Below the pieces are notes generated by a model, which searched no databases, was not told the origin of the DNA, and worked only from the letters and a program-made list of their open reading frames with translations. Made by a program: the position numbers and the translations under genes. From Streptomyces venezuelae ATCC 10712 (lineage in GTDB: Bacteria > Actinomycetota > Actinomycetes > Streptomycetales > Streptomycetaceae), in assembly GCF_008639165.1 (NCBI RefSeq), contig NZ_CP029197.1, positions 3,906,001 to 3,970,000 on the forward strand: DNA of 64,000 nt. Direction: 5' to 3'. Position 1 is the stretch's first letter. The number at the start of each line of letters is the position of its first letter. Below, one piece after another: positions 33,391 to 42,075 of the stretch.

Positions 33391-35175
33391 CTACCGTGCC
33401 TCGACCTCGTACGACTTCTTCTCGATCAGCTTGCCGTCCTTGAAGCAGAACCGGAAAACGGGCTCCTTGTCGAAGCTCTCGCTCACCTCGGACGACATCA
33501 GCACCAGGCAGTCGGCGCCCTCCGGTCTCGCGGGGCCCTTGCCGCTCAGCCCCGCGGTGGCGATCGTGTCACCGGAAGGCAGCTTGTCGCGGACCTCCTT
33601 CTCCGGTGCCCCCACCGTCACCGCCTCGTACTCCGCGGGCTCGATCATCCCCTTCGCCAGCGACCCCATCAGGAAGTAGATCCCGAAGCCGCCCGCCACC
33701 ACCAGGAGCACGAGCGCCGCGGCCCCGATGCCGCACCCCAGCGCGATCGAACCGCCCGTGCTCCTGGCCCTGCCCCCGTGTATCGCCATCGCCAACTCCC
33801 GCTCCGTGAACGTCCAGTCGGCCGGTCCGACCTCGACCGGACGACCGTCGCCCACCAGCGGCCTCGTGGTCTGCTGCCGGAAGTCGTCGGCCTCGTCGAC
33901 CAAAGGCGCTGCCTCAGCGACCGGGGCCGCGCCGTAGGGCAGCATCCCGGCCACCCGGAACCCGCCGCCGTCGGCCGGACCGGCATGACACATGCCGCCC
34001 ACGAGCCGGGCCCGCTCGGCGAGACCGGTCAGCCCCTGCCCACCGCTCACCACGTCCTTCGCGGGCTCCTCCGTGGGCGCTTCGTTGAGCACCTCCACCA
34101 CGAAGGCGTCCGGCTCGTACCGCAGGTCGACGCCGATCGCCGCCCCCGGCGCGTACTTGTAGGCGTTGGTGAGGGCCTCCTGCACGATCCGGTACGCGGC
34201 GTGATCGGCCGCTGGTGCCAGCGACCGCTCCTCCCCCGACCGTCTCAGGCCGACCGAGGTGCCGGCCGCCCGGGCCGCCTCCACGAGCCCCTCGATGCCG
34301 GCGATCCCCCGCGCGGCCCGCCCGGTCTCGTCCCCGGCCCGGCCCGGCGTCTGCGCCCCGTCGGCGGCCTCGATCCCGTCGCGGAGGATGCCGACGACCT
34401 CGCGCAGCTCGTGCATCGCGGTCACCGAAGCGTTCCGCAGGACGCCGACCACCTCGCGCTGGCGCTCGCTCAGCTCCCGGTCCACCTCAAGGGCGCCCGT
34501 GTGCACGGCTATCAGGGCCAGCTGGTGGCCGAGGCTGTCGTGCATGTCCTGGGCGATCCGCTGCCGCTCCCGCAGCCGCGCCTGCCAGACCACCATGGTC
34601 CGCTCCCGCAGCAGCTGGGCGTTGCGCTCCTGGAGCGCGTGCAGCAGGGTCCGCCGCTGGGTCCAGTACCGGTGGGCGAGCCCCGGGGCCAGCGTGGTGC
34701 CCAGGTAGTAGAGGGTGGCCAGGAGCGCGACGGTGAGCAGCCGCCCCTGGTCCCAGATCCCGACGAGGCTCCCCCCGACGTTCAGCACGAAGGCGGCGAT
34801 GAACGCGGCGAGCGCCCGCCCCGCGCCCGCGATGTAGCGGCCGGAGGACCAGCCGACCACGAGCAGCAGCGGCCCGAAGCCGGGCACGAAGGGCGCGAGT
34901 CCCGCCGTGACGACGAGCACAGTCGCGGGAAGTCTGCGCCGCACCAGCGACAGCACGGCGGACCCGGCCGCCGCCGCGACGAGCAGCCGGCCCTCGCCGC
35001 CCAGGATCTCCTCGGTCCCGGCGCCGAGCAGCGCGAGGACCGCGGCCAGCGCCACCTCCCCGGTGGTTCTGCGCCCCGACCACTGCCCCGGCACCACGAA
35101 CCAGGCCCACCCCGCGGCGAGCAGGGCTCCGATCCGGTACGAGCTCCCGGCCCCCGACTTCGACTCAACGTCCAC
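33391..35175 (-). CDS. Sensor histidine kinase (HisKA_3) with extra C-terminal membrane and external domain
   Basis: The product is about 594 residues. Several N-terminal membrane helices lead to the HisKA_3 phosphoacceptor box RQRIAQDMHDSLGHQLALIA and an HATPase domain (HAAYRIVQEALTNAYKYAPG, GGQGLTGLAERARLVGGMCH). Unusually, the protein does not end there. A linker, another membrane helix (ALVLLVVAGGFGIYFLMGSL) and a last domain of about 85 residues with two Cys (ADCLVLMSS, FRFCFKDGKLIEK) follow. The final part looks like an independent membrane-anchored sensor fused to the kinase. GTG 35175 is chosen because conserved sequence begins nearby; no good ribosome site was found, and upstream in-frame starts are possible. 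Confidence 0.88.
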   Translation of the reverse strand: MDVESKSGAGSSYRIGALLAAGWAWFVVPGQWSGRRTTGEVALAAVLALLGAGTEEILGGEGRLLVAAAAGSAVLSLVRRRLPATVLVVTAGLAPFVPGFGPLLLVVGWSSGRYIAGAGRALAAFIAAFVLNVGGSLVGIWDQGRLLTVALLATLYYLGTTLAPGLAHRYWTQRRTLLHALQERNAQLLRERTMVVWQARLRERQRIAQDMHDSLGHQLALIAVHTGALEVDRELSERQREVVGVLRNASVTAMHELREVVGILRDGIEAADGAQTPGRAGDETGRAARGIAGIEGLVEAARAAGTSVGLRRSGEERSLAPAADHAAYRIVQEALTNAYKYAPGAAIGVDLRYEPDAFVVEVLNEAPTEEPAKDVVSGGQGLTGLAERARLVGGMCHAGPADGGGFRVAGMLPYGAAPVAEAAPLVDEADDFRQQTTRPLVGDGRPVEVGPADWTFTERELAMAIHGGRARSTGGSIALGCGIGAAALVLLVVAGGFGIYFLMGSLAKGMIEPAEYEAVTVGAPEKEVRDKLPSGDTIATAGLSGKGPARPEGADCLVLMSSEVSESFDKEPVFRFCFKDGKLIEKKSYEVEAR

Positions 35176-35290
35176 GCTCGCACCGTAGGGCGCCACCGTC
35201 CCCCGGGGCTTCCCTCTTTCGTCGCGACCTCCGACGACAAAAGTCGCCGCCCCCGTCGACGTGGGAAGCCTCACACTCACGACGACAACG

Positions 35291-35327
35291 CGGAAGCCCC
35301 GTAGGTCGATGACCTACGGGGCTTCCG
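35291..35327. terminator. Perfect 17-bp hairpin terminator of tRNA-Leu
   Basis: CGGAAGCCCCGTAGGTC (35291-35307) pairs completely with 35311-35327 around GAT, a few bases downstream of the minus-strand tRNA. Confidence 0.9.
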
Positions 35328-35332
35328 TCTGG

Positions 35333-35416
35333 TGCGCGAGGGGGGAGTTGAACCCCCACGCCCTTTCGGGCACTGGAACCTGAATCCAGCGCGTCTGCCT
35401 ATTCCGCCACCCGCGC
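35333..35416 (-). tRNA. tRNA-Leu(CAG)
   Basis: This is an 84-base class II tRNA. The acceptor arms GCGCGGG/CTCGCGC pair with discriminator A. The anticodon stem CTGGA/TCCAG encloses loop TTCAGGT, giving anticodon CAG. A long variable arm (GTGCCCGAAAGGGCGT) and the T-arm GGGGGTTCAACTCCCCC are present. CCA is not encoded. Confidence 0.96.
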
Positions 35417-35925
35417 ATTGGGTGTGCTCCGGGCTCTCTCACTTTTCGGTGCGAGCGCCTGGCGACATCAGAAGATTAGCACGTCGCAGACCGTGGATTC
35501 ACATCCGTTGTTTGGGCTCCGCCGACGGAGACCAAGGTGAGGAAGGGACAGAAGGCCTGAGAGGGGTAGGAGGAGCCGCGGAGGCGGAGGCAGGAAGGGA
35601 GACGAGAGGGGAGGGACAGGGAGGAAGGGGACGGACGACGCCCCGCACCGGACCCAGGACCGCACACCGAACCGGCCCCGGGACCGCACCGGCCGCCCAC
35701 CGGACCGGTCCCAGGACCCGCACCGACCGCCCCCGTACCGATCGGACCCCCGCTCCCACAGCCGGGTGCGGGACACTGTCCACAGGCCGCCTCTACGATC
35801 CGTGGGGAGAGCCTGTGAGAGGTGACACTCGTCCACAGGGCAGAGAAGGGGAACCAGCCGATTTCCCGACGCGTGGATACGATCAGTAAGCAGTACCAGG
35901 ACGGCAACGACGGAGGAGGTGCCCC
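35417..35925. other. 509-base intergenic region with purine-rich G4 tract upstream of fhaA
   Basis: No supported gene. From about 35557 to 35635 the plus strand is nearly all purine. It contains a canonical G-quadruplex pattern at 35608-35630 (GGGG-A-GGG-ACA-GGG-AGGAA-GGGG). From 35640 to 35760 it switches to a C-rich, repetitive ACCGGACC/GGACCGCACC composition. Two one-mismatch DnaA-like boxes (35776-35784 and 35829-35837) and a weak TACGAT near 35878 precede the fhaA ribosome site GGAGGAGG. The fhaA operon promoter is probably in the last 100 bases, but no clear -35 could be named. Confidence 0.6.
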
Positions 35926-36783
35926 ATGGGAGTCCTGAAGCGTTTCGAGCAGCGTCTCGAAGGTCTGGTCAACGGCACCTTCGCCAAGGTCTTCAAGTCC
36001 GAGGTCCAGCCTGTCGAGATCGCCGGCGCGCTCCAGCGCGAGTGCGACAACAACGCGCAGATCTGGAACCGCGAGCGGACCGTCGTCCCCAACGACTTCA
36101 TCGTGGAACTGAGCACTCCGGACTACGAGCGCCTCAGCCCCTACTCGGGCCAGCTCGGCGACGAGCTCGCCGGCCTGGTCAGGGACTACGCGAAGCAGCA
36201 GCGGTACACCTTCATGGGACCGATCAAGGTCCACCTGGAGAAGGCCGAGGACCTCGACACCGGTCTGTACCGGGTCCGCAGCCGCACGCTGGCGTCGAGT
36301 ACGTCACAGTCCCAGCCGCCCGCGGGCGGCCCCCCGTCACACCAGCAGCAGGGCCAGGGCCGCGGCGGATACGGGTACCCCCCGGCCGGCGCCCCGCCCA
36401 TGCCCGCCTCCCCGCCCCCGGGCGCCCCCGGCCACCGGCCGACGGCCGCCGCGGGCGGTGCCGGAGCCATGCCCGGCCCCGGTACGCACGGCGGAGCGGG
36501 CACGACCCGCCGCTGGATCGAGATCAACGGCACCCGCCACCAGATCTCCCGCCCGACCCTGGTCCTCGGCCGCAGCACCGACGCGGACGTGAGGATCGAC
36601 GATCCCGGCGTCTCCCGCCGGCACTGCGAGATCCGGACCGGAACGCCCTCGACGATCCAGGATCTGGGATCCACCAACGGCATCGTGGTGGACGGGCAGC
36701 ACACCACCCGCGCTACGCTCCGCGACGGCTCGCGGATCGTCGTGGGCAGCACCACCATCGTTTACCGGCAAGCCGAAGGGTGA
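35926..36783 (+). CDS. fhaA: FhaA: DUF3662 and FHA domain protein
   Basis: The product is 285 residues. The N-terminal DUF3662 domain (GVLKRFEQRLEGLVNGTFAK, VQPVEIAGALQRECDNNAQI) is joined by a Pro/Gly/Gln-rich linker to a C-terminal FHA domain with the phosphothreonine-binding residues (LVLGRSTDADVRIDDPGVSR, then STNGIVVDG). FhaA reads out phosphorylation by the PknB-type kinases of the same operon and in mycobacteria binds the flippase regulator MviN. A strong GGAGGAGG ribosome site precedes the ATG. First gene of fhaA-fhaB-PP2C-rodA-pbpA-pknB. Confidence 0.95.
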   Translation: MGVLKRFEQRLEGLVNGTFAKVFKSEVQPVEIAGALQRECDNNAQIWNRERTVVPNDFIVELSTPDYERLSPYSGQLGDELAGLVRDYAKQQRYTFMGPIKVHLEKAEDLDTGLYRVRSRTLASSTSQSQPPAGGPPSHQQQGQGRGGYGYPPAGAPPMPASPPPGAPGHRPTAAAGGAGAMPGPGTHGGAGTTRRWIEINGTRHQISRPTLVLGRSTDADVRIDDPGVSRRHCEIRTGTPSTIQDLGSTNGIVVDGQHTTRATLRDGSRIVVGSTTIVYRQAEG

Positions 36784-36793
36784 AGCGGGGGCA

Positions 36794-37321
36794 ATGTCAG
36801 AGCTGACCCTGACGGTCATGCGGTTGGGTTTCCTGGCCGTTCTGTGGCTGTTCGTCATCGTGGCCGTCCAGGTCATCCGCAGCGACCTCTTCGGTACGCG
36901 GGTCACCCAGCGCGGTTCGCGGCGCCAGGAGGCGCGACCCCAACCGCAGCAGCAGGCGCGGCAGGCCGCCGCGCCGCCGCAGCAGCGCGGCCAGCAGAGC
37001 TCGGGCGGCGGGCGCCAGCGCCGTGGCGCCCCGACCAAGCTGGTCGTGTCCGAGGGCACCCTCACCGGCACGACCGTCGCCCTCCAGGGGCAGACGATCA
37101 CGCTGGGCCGGGCGCACGATTCGACGATCGTGCTGGACGACGACTACGCGTCCAGCCGCCACGCCAGGATCTACCCGGACCGGGACGGCCAGTGGATCGT
37201 CGAGGATCTCGGGTCCACCAACGGCACGTATCTCGACCGGACCCGCCTCACCACCGCCACCCCGATTCCGCTGGGCGCGCCGATCCGCATCGGCAAGACC
37301 GTCATCGAGCTGCGGAAGTAG
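36794..37321 (+). CDS. fhaB: FhaB: membrane-anchored FHA domain protein
   Basis: The product is 175 residues. An N-terminal membrane helix (VMRLGFLAVLWLFVIVAVQV) is followed by a Gln/Arg/Ala-rich linker (about 45-80) and a compact FHA domain: ITLGRAHDSTIVLDDDYASS, RHARIYPDRDGQWIVEDLGS, TNGTYLDRTRL. The Arg, Ser and Asn that hold phosphothreonine are present. The protein tethers phosphorylated partners to the membrane near the division and elongation machinery. Ten bases after fhaA. Confidence 0.95.
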   Translation: MSELTLTVMRLGFLAVLWLFVIVAVQVIRSDLFGTRVTQRGSRRQEARPQPQQQARQAAAPPQQRGQQSSGGGRQRRGAPTKLVVSEGTLTGTTVALQGQTITLGRAHDSTIVLDDDYASSRHARIYPDRDGQWIVEDLGSTNGTYLDRTRLTTATPIPLGAPIRIGKTVIELRK

Positions 37322-37449
37322 TGCTACATCATGAATAGGCGCGAGCGGAGCGAGCGAGTCGGGACGGTCCCCGCAACCGGCCGTGCCGCGCTCCCGACCG
37401 GAGCGACTGAAGCGACCGGCGTGACCGGAGCGACCGGAGGGTGGGCAGT

Positions 37450-38991
37450 GTGGGTCGAGACCGGCTGTACCCCGATGCAGCGTCGACAGGGCAGGTGCGC
37501 ATGACTCTGTCCCTGCGATTCGCCGCGGGCTCGCACAAGGGCATGATCCGCGAGGGCAACGAGGACTCGGGCTACGCCGGGCCCCGGCTGCTCGCCATCG
37601 CCGACGGCATGGGCGGGCAGGCCGCCGGTGAGGTCGCCTCCTCCGAGGTGATCTCCACCCTCGTCACGCTCGACGACGACGTCCCCGGCTCCGACATCCT
37701 CACCTCGCTCGGTACGGCGGTGCAGCGCGCCAACGACCAGCTCCGGATGATGGTCGAGGAGGACCCGCAGCTCGAAGGCATGGGCACCACGCTCACCGCC
37801 CTGCTGTGGACCGGCCAGCGCCTCGGGCTCGTGCACGTCGGCGACTCCCGCGCGTACCTCCTGCGCGACGGTGTGCTGACCCAGATCACCCAGGACCACA
37901 CCTGGGTCCAGCGGCTCGTCGACGAGGGCCGGATCACCGAGGAAGAGGCCACCACCCACCCGCAGCGCTCGCTCCTCATGCGCGCGCTGGGCAGCGGCGA
38001 CCACGTCGAACCCGACCTCTCCATCCGCGAGGTCCGGGCCGGCGACCGCTATCTGATCTGCTCCGACGGCCTCTCGGGCGTGGTCTCGCACCAGACGCTC
38101 GAAGACACCCTCGCCAGCTACCAGGGCCCGCAGGAGACCGTGCAGGAGCTGATCCAGCTCGCGCTGCGCGGCGGCGGCCCCGACAACATCACGGTGATCG
38201 TGGCCGACGTCCTCGACGTCGACGGCGGCGACACCCTCGCCGGTCACCTCAGCGACACCCCGGTCATCGTGGGCGCGGTCGCCGAGAACCAGGCCCAGCT
38301 CAACGACGGCGGGGCGATGCAGACCCCGGCCGGCCGTGCCTCCGGGCTCGGCCGCCCGGCGCCGCACCAGCAGCCGCCCGCCGGCGGCTTCGGCCCGCCC
38401 GGCAGCGGCGAGGGCCACGGGTACGGCGGGATGCCCCCGCAGGGCTCCTTCGACTCGTACACGGAAGACGACTTCGTGAAGCCGCGCACCGGCCGCAAGT
38501 GGCTGAAGCGCTCCTTCTTCCTCGTCCTCGCGCTCGCGGTCATCGCCGGCGGCCTCTACGGCGGCTGGCGCTGGACGCAGACGCAGTACTTCGTCGGGTC
38601 CAAGGACCAGCACGTGGCGCTCTACCAGGGCATCAGCCAGGACCTGGCCTGGGTCTCGCTCTCGAAGGTCGAGAAGGACCACCCCGAGATCGAACTCAAG
38701 TACCTCCCCGCCTACCAGCGGAAGCAGGTCGAGGACACCATCACCGGTGGCAGCCTCGCCAAGGCCGAGACGAAGATCGCCGAGCTGGCCGTGCAGGCCT
38801 CTGCCTGCAAGAAGACCGAGCAGCGCCGCGCCGCCGCCGAGAAGGCCGCCGACCAGGCGAGCAAGCCCCCGGCCGAGACGCCGGGCGGCGCCGCCACCCC
38901 TGACTCCAAGCCCACCACAGCCGCTCCGACCCCGGGTCCCACCCTCACCGCGGAGGAGCAGAAGCTGGCCTCGAACTGCGGCAAGCAGTAA
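37450..38991 (+). CDS. pstP: PP2C-family Ser/Thr phosphatase (PstP-like)
   Basis: The product is 513 residues. Metal-binding motifs are complete: GNEDSGYAGPRLLAIADGMG, LVHVGDSRAYLLRDG, LICSDGLSGVV and GGPDNITVIV. After the catalytic domain (to about residue 250) come a Gly/Pro/Gln linker, one membrane helix (FFLVLALAVIAGGLYGGWRW) and an external domain ending in a Pro/Thr-rich tail. It should dephosphorylate the kinase and its targets encoded in this operon. GTG 37450 is chosen because GGAGG lies 9 bases upstream; ATG 37501 (MTLSLRF) is a downstream alternative. The leader between fhaB and this gene holds short GAGCGAC-type repeats. Confidence 0.94.
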   Translation: MGRDRLYPDAASTGQVRMTLSLRFAAGSHKGMIREGNEDSGYAGPRLLAIADGMGGQAAGEVASSEVISTLVTLDDDVPGSDILTSLGTAVQRANDQLRMMVEEDPQLEGMGTTLTALLWTGQRLGLVHVGDSRAYLLRDGVLTQITQDHTWVQRLVDEGRITEEEATTHPQRSLLMRALGSGDHVEPDLSIREVRAGDRYLICSDGLSGVVSHQTLEDTLASYQGPQETVQELIQLALRGGGPDNITVIVADVLDVDGGDTLAGHLSDTPVIVGAVAENQAQLNDGGAMQTPAGRASGLGRPAPHQQPPAGGFGPPGSGEGHGYGGMPPQGSFDSYTEDDFVKPRTGRKWLKRSFFLVLALAVIAGGLYGGWRWTQTQYFVGSKDQHVALYQGISQDLAWVSLSKVEKDHPEIELKYLPAYQRKQVEDTITGGSLAKAETKIAELAVQASACKKTEQRRAAAEKAADQASKPPAETPGGAATPDSKPTTAAPTPGPTLTAEEQKLASNCGKQ

Positions 38992-39017
38992 GCACCCGTA
39001 GGGGGCCTTTCACCACC

Positions 39018-40457
39018 ATGAGCGTTGTCACCAACACGACCACCATCGGCGCGATCGAGGCGCCGAGCCGCCGCAACACCGAGCTGGCGCTGCTCGCGTT
39101 CGCCGTCGTCATCCCGGTGTTCGCGTACCTCAACGTGGGCCTGGCCATCGACGGCAAGGTCCCGGCCGGCATGCTCGGGTACGGACTCGGGCTGGCACTC
39201 CTGGCGGGCGTCGCCCACCTCGTGGTGCGGAAGTGGGCGCCGTACGCGGACCCGCTGCTGCTGCCCCTCGCGACCCTGCTCAACGGCATGGGCCTGGTGC
39301 TGATCTGGCGCCTCGACCAGTCCCCGCGACTGATCGCCGCGGCGAAGCGTTCGTACGGCTCGTTCAGCCCGGACGCCCCGAGCCAGATGATGTACTCGGC
39401 GATCGGCATCGCCATGTTCGTGGGCGTACTGCTGCTGCTCAAGGACCACCGGGTCCTCCAGCGCTACACGTACATCTCCATGGCGGTCTCGCTCATCCTG
39501 CTGCTGCTGCCGCTCGTCCCCGGCCTCGGCGCGGACGTCTTCGGCGCCAAGATCTGGATCCGGGTCGGCGGCTTCTCCATCCAGCCCGGTGAGTTCGCCA
39601 AGCTGGTCCTTGCGGTCTTCTTCTCCGGCTACCTGATGGTGAAGCGTGACGCGCTGGCCCTGGCCAGCCGGCGCTTCATGGGGCTCTACCTGCCGCGCGG
39701 CCGCGACCTCGGCCCGATCCTGACGATCTGGGCGGTCAGCCTCCTCATCCTGGTCTTCGAGAACGACCTCGGAACCTCGCTGCTGTTCTTCGGCATGTTC
39801 GTGATCATGCTGTACGTGGCGACCGAGCGGACCAGCTGGATCGTCATGGGTCTGCTGATGGCGGTCGCCGGTGCGGCGATCGTCGGCTCCACGGCGAGCC
39901 ACGTGAAGTCCCGTGTGGCGGCCTGGCTCGACCCCTTCGGCTGCCTGGAGACGGCCACCGACCAGAACATGCTGAACGCCTGTGACCAGATGACCCAGGT
40001 GCTGATGTCGTTCGGCTCCGGCGGCATCCTCGGCACCGGTCTCGGCCAGGGCAACTCCGACCTGATCCAGTTCGCCGCCAACTCCGACTTCATCTTCGCC
40101 ACCGTCGGCGAGGAGCTCGGCCTCGCCGGTGTGATGGTCTTCCTGCTCCTCTACGGCCTGATCGTCGAGCGTGGCATCCGCACCTCCCTCGCCGCCCGCG
40201 ACCCCTTCGGCAAGCTGCTCGCGATGGGCCTCTCCGGCGCCTTCGCGCTCCAGATCTTCGTCGTCGCCGGCGGTGTGATGGGTCTCATCCCGCTCACCGG
40301 TATGACCATGCCGTTCCTCGCGTACGGCGGATCCTCGGTGATCGCCAACTGGGCCCTGATCGGCATCCTGATCCGGATCAGCGACACCGCACGGCGCCCC
40401 GCGCCCGCGCCCGCCCCGTCCCCCGACGCCGAGATGACCCAGGTGGTCCGTCCGTGA
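39018..40457 (+). CDS. rodA: SEDS-family peptidoglycan polymerase (RodA/FtsW)
   Basis: The product is 479 residues with multiple membrane helices. SEDS signatures: GGFSIQPGEFAKLVLAVFFS, LVFENDLGTSLLFFGMFVIM, NSDFIFATVGEELGLAGVMV and PLTGMTMPFLAYGGSSVIAN. It polymerises lipid II into glycan strands with its partner transpeptidase. The following pbpA gene overlaps its stop by four bases, giving the matched SEDS-PBP pair. Membership of the kinase operon indicates control of this pair by phosphorylation. A Pro/Ala cytoplasmic tail closes the protein. Confidence 0.95.
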   Translation: MSVVTNTTTIGAIEAPSRRNTELALLAFAVVIPVFAYLNVGLAIDGKVPAGMLGYGLGLALLAGVAHLVVRKWAPYADPLLLPLATLLNGMGLVLIWRLDQSPRLIAAAKRSYGSFSPDAPSQMMYSAIGIAMFVGVLLLLKDHRVLQRYTYISMAVSLILLLLPLVPGLGADVFGAKIWIRVGGFSIQPGEFAKLVLAVFFSGYLMVKRDALALASRRFMGLYLPRGRDLGPILTIWAVSLLILVFENDLGTSLLFFGMFVIMLYVATERTSWIVMGLLMAVAGAAIVGSTASHVKSRVAAWLDPFGCLETATDQNMLNACDQMTQVLMSFGSGGILGTGLGQGNSDLIQFAANSDFIFATVGEELGLAGVMVFLLLYGLIVERGIRTSLAARDPFGKLLAMGLSGAFALQIFVVAGGVMGLIPLTGMTMPFLAYGGSSVIANWALIGILIRISDTARRPAPAPAPSPDAEMTQVVRP

Positions 40458-41920
40458 ACAAGCCGCTGCGCCGGGTCGCGATCTTCTGCGGCCTGCTCGT
40501 CCTCGCCCTGCTCCTGCGCGACAACTGGCTCCAGTTCGTCCGCGCCGACGAGCTGAACGCCCACCCGAAGAACCGCCGGGTGCAGATCGAGCGCTACGCG
40601 AACGAGCGGGGCAACATCATCGTCGACGGCAAGCCGATCACCGGCTCCGTCGACTCCAAGGACACGTTCTACAAGTTCAAGCGGACCTACACCGACGGCC
40701 CGATGTGGGCCCCGGTCACCGGCTACGCCTCGCAGGCCTACGACGCCAACCAGATCGAGAAGATCGAGGACGGCATCCTCACCGGCAACGACGACCGGCT
40801 CTTCTTCGACCGCACCCTCGCCATGTTCACCGGCGAGAAGAAGAAGGGCGGCGACGTCGTCACCACCCTCAACGGCGCCGCGCAGAAGGCCGCCTTCGAG
40901 GGCCTCGGCTCCAAGACCGGCGCCGTCGTCGCCATCGAGCCGAAGACCGGCAAGATCCTCGCGATGGCGTCCACCCCCTCGTACGACCCCTCCTCCTTCG
41001 CCGGCTACTCGGCCAAGGACGAGAAGGCCTGGGTGGCGCTGGAGAAGGACAAGAACAAGCCGAAGCTGAACCGCGCGATCCGCGAGATCTACCCGCCCGG
41101 TTCCGTCTTCAAGGTCGTCACCGCCGCCGCGGCGCTGGAGAACGGCAAGGTCTCCGACATCAACGCGGCGACCGACACCCCCGAGGGCTGGAAGATCCCC
41201 CTCTCCCAGAAGGAGATGGTCAACCACGCCCGCGGCTGCGCCAACGCCAGCCTGAACCGCGCGCTCGAGATCTCCTGCAACTCGGTCTTCGCGAAGCTCG
41301 GCGACGACGTCGGCCGCGACAAGATGGTGGAGATGGCCGAGAAGTTCGGTTTCAACGCCGAGCAGTTCACCCCGGTCCGCTCCTCCGCCTCCGTCTACGA
41401 CAAGAAGGCCGACAGGGGCGGCAACGCGCTCTCCTCCATCGGCCAGTTCAACACCGCGACCACCCCGCTGCAGATGGCGATGGTCACGGCGGCGATCGCC
41501 AACGACGGCAAGCTGATGAAGCCGTACATGATCGACGAGCTGCGCGCGCCCAACGTCGACCTGCTCAAGAAGACCGAGCCGGAGGAGATGAGCCGCCCGG
41601 TCTCGGAGAAGAACGCGCAGCTGCTCCAGCAGATGATGGAGAACGTCGTCACCAACGGCACCGGCGGCAACGCCGACCTGAAGATGGACGGCGTGAAGGT
41701 CGGCGGCAAGACGGGTACGGCCCAGCACGGCGACAAGAACGCCAAGCGGCCCTACGCCTGGTTCATCTCGTACGCGAAGACCGCCGAGGGATCTCCGGTC
41801 GCGGTGGCCGTCGTCGTCGAGGACTCGGCGGGCACGGACCGTGAGGACATCAGCGGTGGCGGCCTGGCCGCCCCGATCGCGAAGGCCGTGATGAAGGCGG
41901 TCCTGAAGACCCGGGGCTGA
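40454..41920 (+). CDS. pbpA: Penicillin-binding protein A (class B transpeptidase)
   Basis: The product is 488 residues. An N-terminal membrane anchor (AIFCGLLVLALLLRDNWLQF) is followed by a dimerisation domain and the transpeptidase domain with SxxK (PPGSVFKVVTAAAAL), SxN (ISCNSVFAK) and KTG (VGGKTGTAQH). The GTG start overlaps the rodA stop. Class B enzymes cross-link glycan strands made by the SEDS partner. The EPKTGKILAMASTPSYDPSS segment is highly typical of actinobacterial PbpA. Confidence 0.96.
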   Translation: MNKPLRRVAIFCGLLVLALLLRDNWLQFVRADELNAHPKNRRVQIERYANERGNIIVDGKPITGSVDSKDTFYKFKRTYTDGPMWAPVTGYASQAYDANQIEKIEDGILTGNDDRLFFDRTLAMFTGEKKKGGDVVTTLNGAAQKAAFEGLGSKTGAVVAIEPKTGKILAMASTPSYDPSSFAGYSAKDEKAWVALEKDKNKPKLNRAIREIYPPGSVFKVVTAAAALENGKVSDINAATDTPEGWKIPLSQKEMVNHARGCANASLNRALEISCNSVFAKLGDDVGRDKMVEMAEKFGFNAEQFTPVRSSASVYDKKADRGGNALSSIGQFNTATTPLQMAMVTAAIANDGKLMKPYMIDELRAPNVDLLKKTEPEEMSRPVSEKNAQLLQQMMENVVTNGTGGNADLKMDGVKVGGKTGTAQHGDKNAKRPYAWFISYAKTAEGSPVAVAVVVEDSAGTDREDISGGGLAAPIAKAVMKAVLKTRG

Positions 41921-41962
41921 CGTCTCGGGCCCGTACGTGCCAGGTACCGGTCAGGTATCAGC

Positions 41963-41999
41963 TACCGACCCCGGGCGGAAGGTCTACCCGGGGCCGGTA
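41963..41999. terminator. Hairpin between pbpA and pknB
   Basis: TACCGACCCCGGG (41963-41975) pairs with CCCGGGGCCGGTA (41987-41999) with one mismatch. It may be an internal attenuator, as pknB continues on the same strand 76 bases later. Confidence 0.6.
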
Positions 42000-42075
42000 C
42001 CGTATGCGCGAACAGCACACACCGCCGGACCACCCCAGGGTGCGGTCGGGACAGACGGAGAGGGCTGGATTAGCT

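Noticed and set aside
35333..35416. tRNA genes as integration sites for a mobile element
   Set aside because: No integrase, no direct repeat of a tRNA 3' end and no shift in composition next to any of the three tRNAs.
35332..35889. 185-codon plus-strand frame starting in the tRNA-Leu
   Set aside because: Begins inside a tRNA, runs through repetitive DNA and has no ribosome site or family features.
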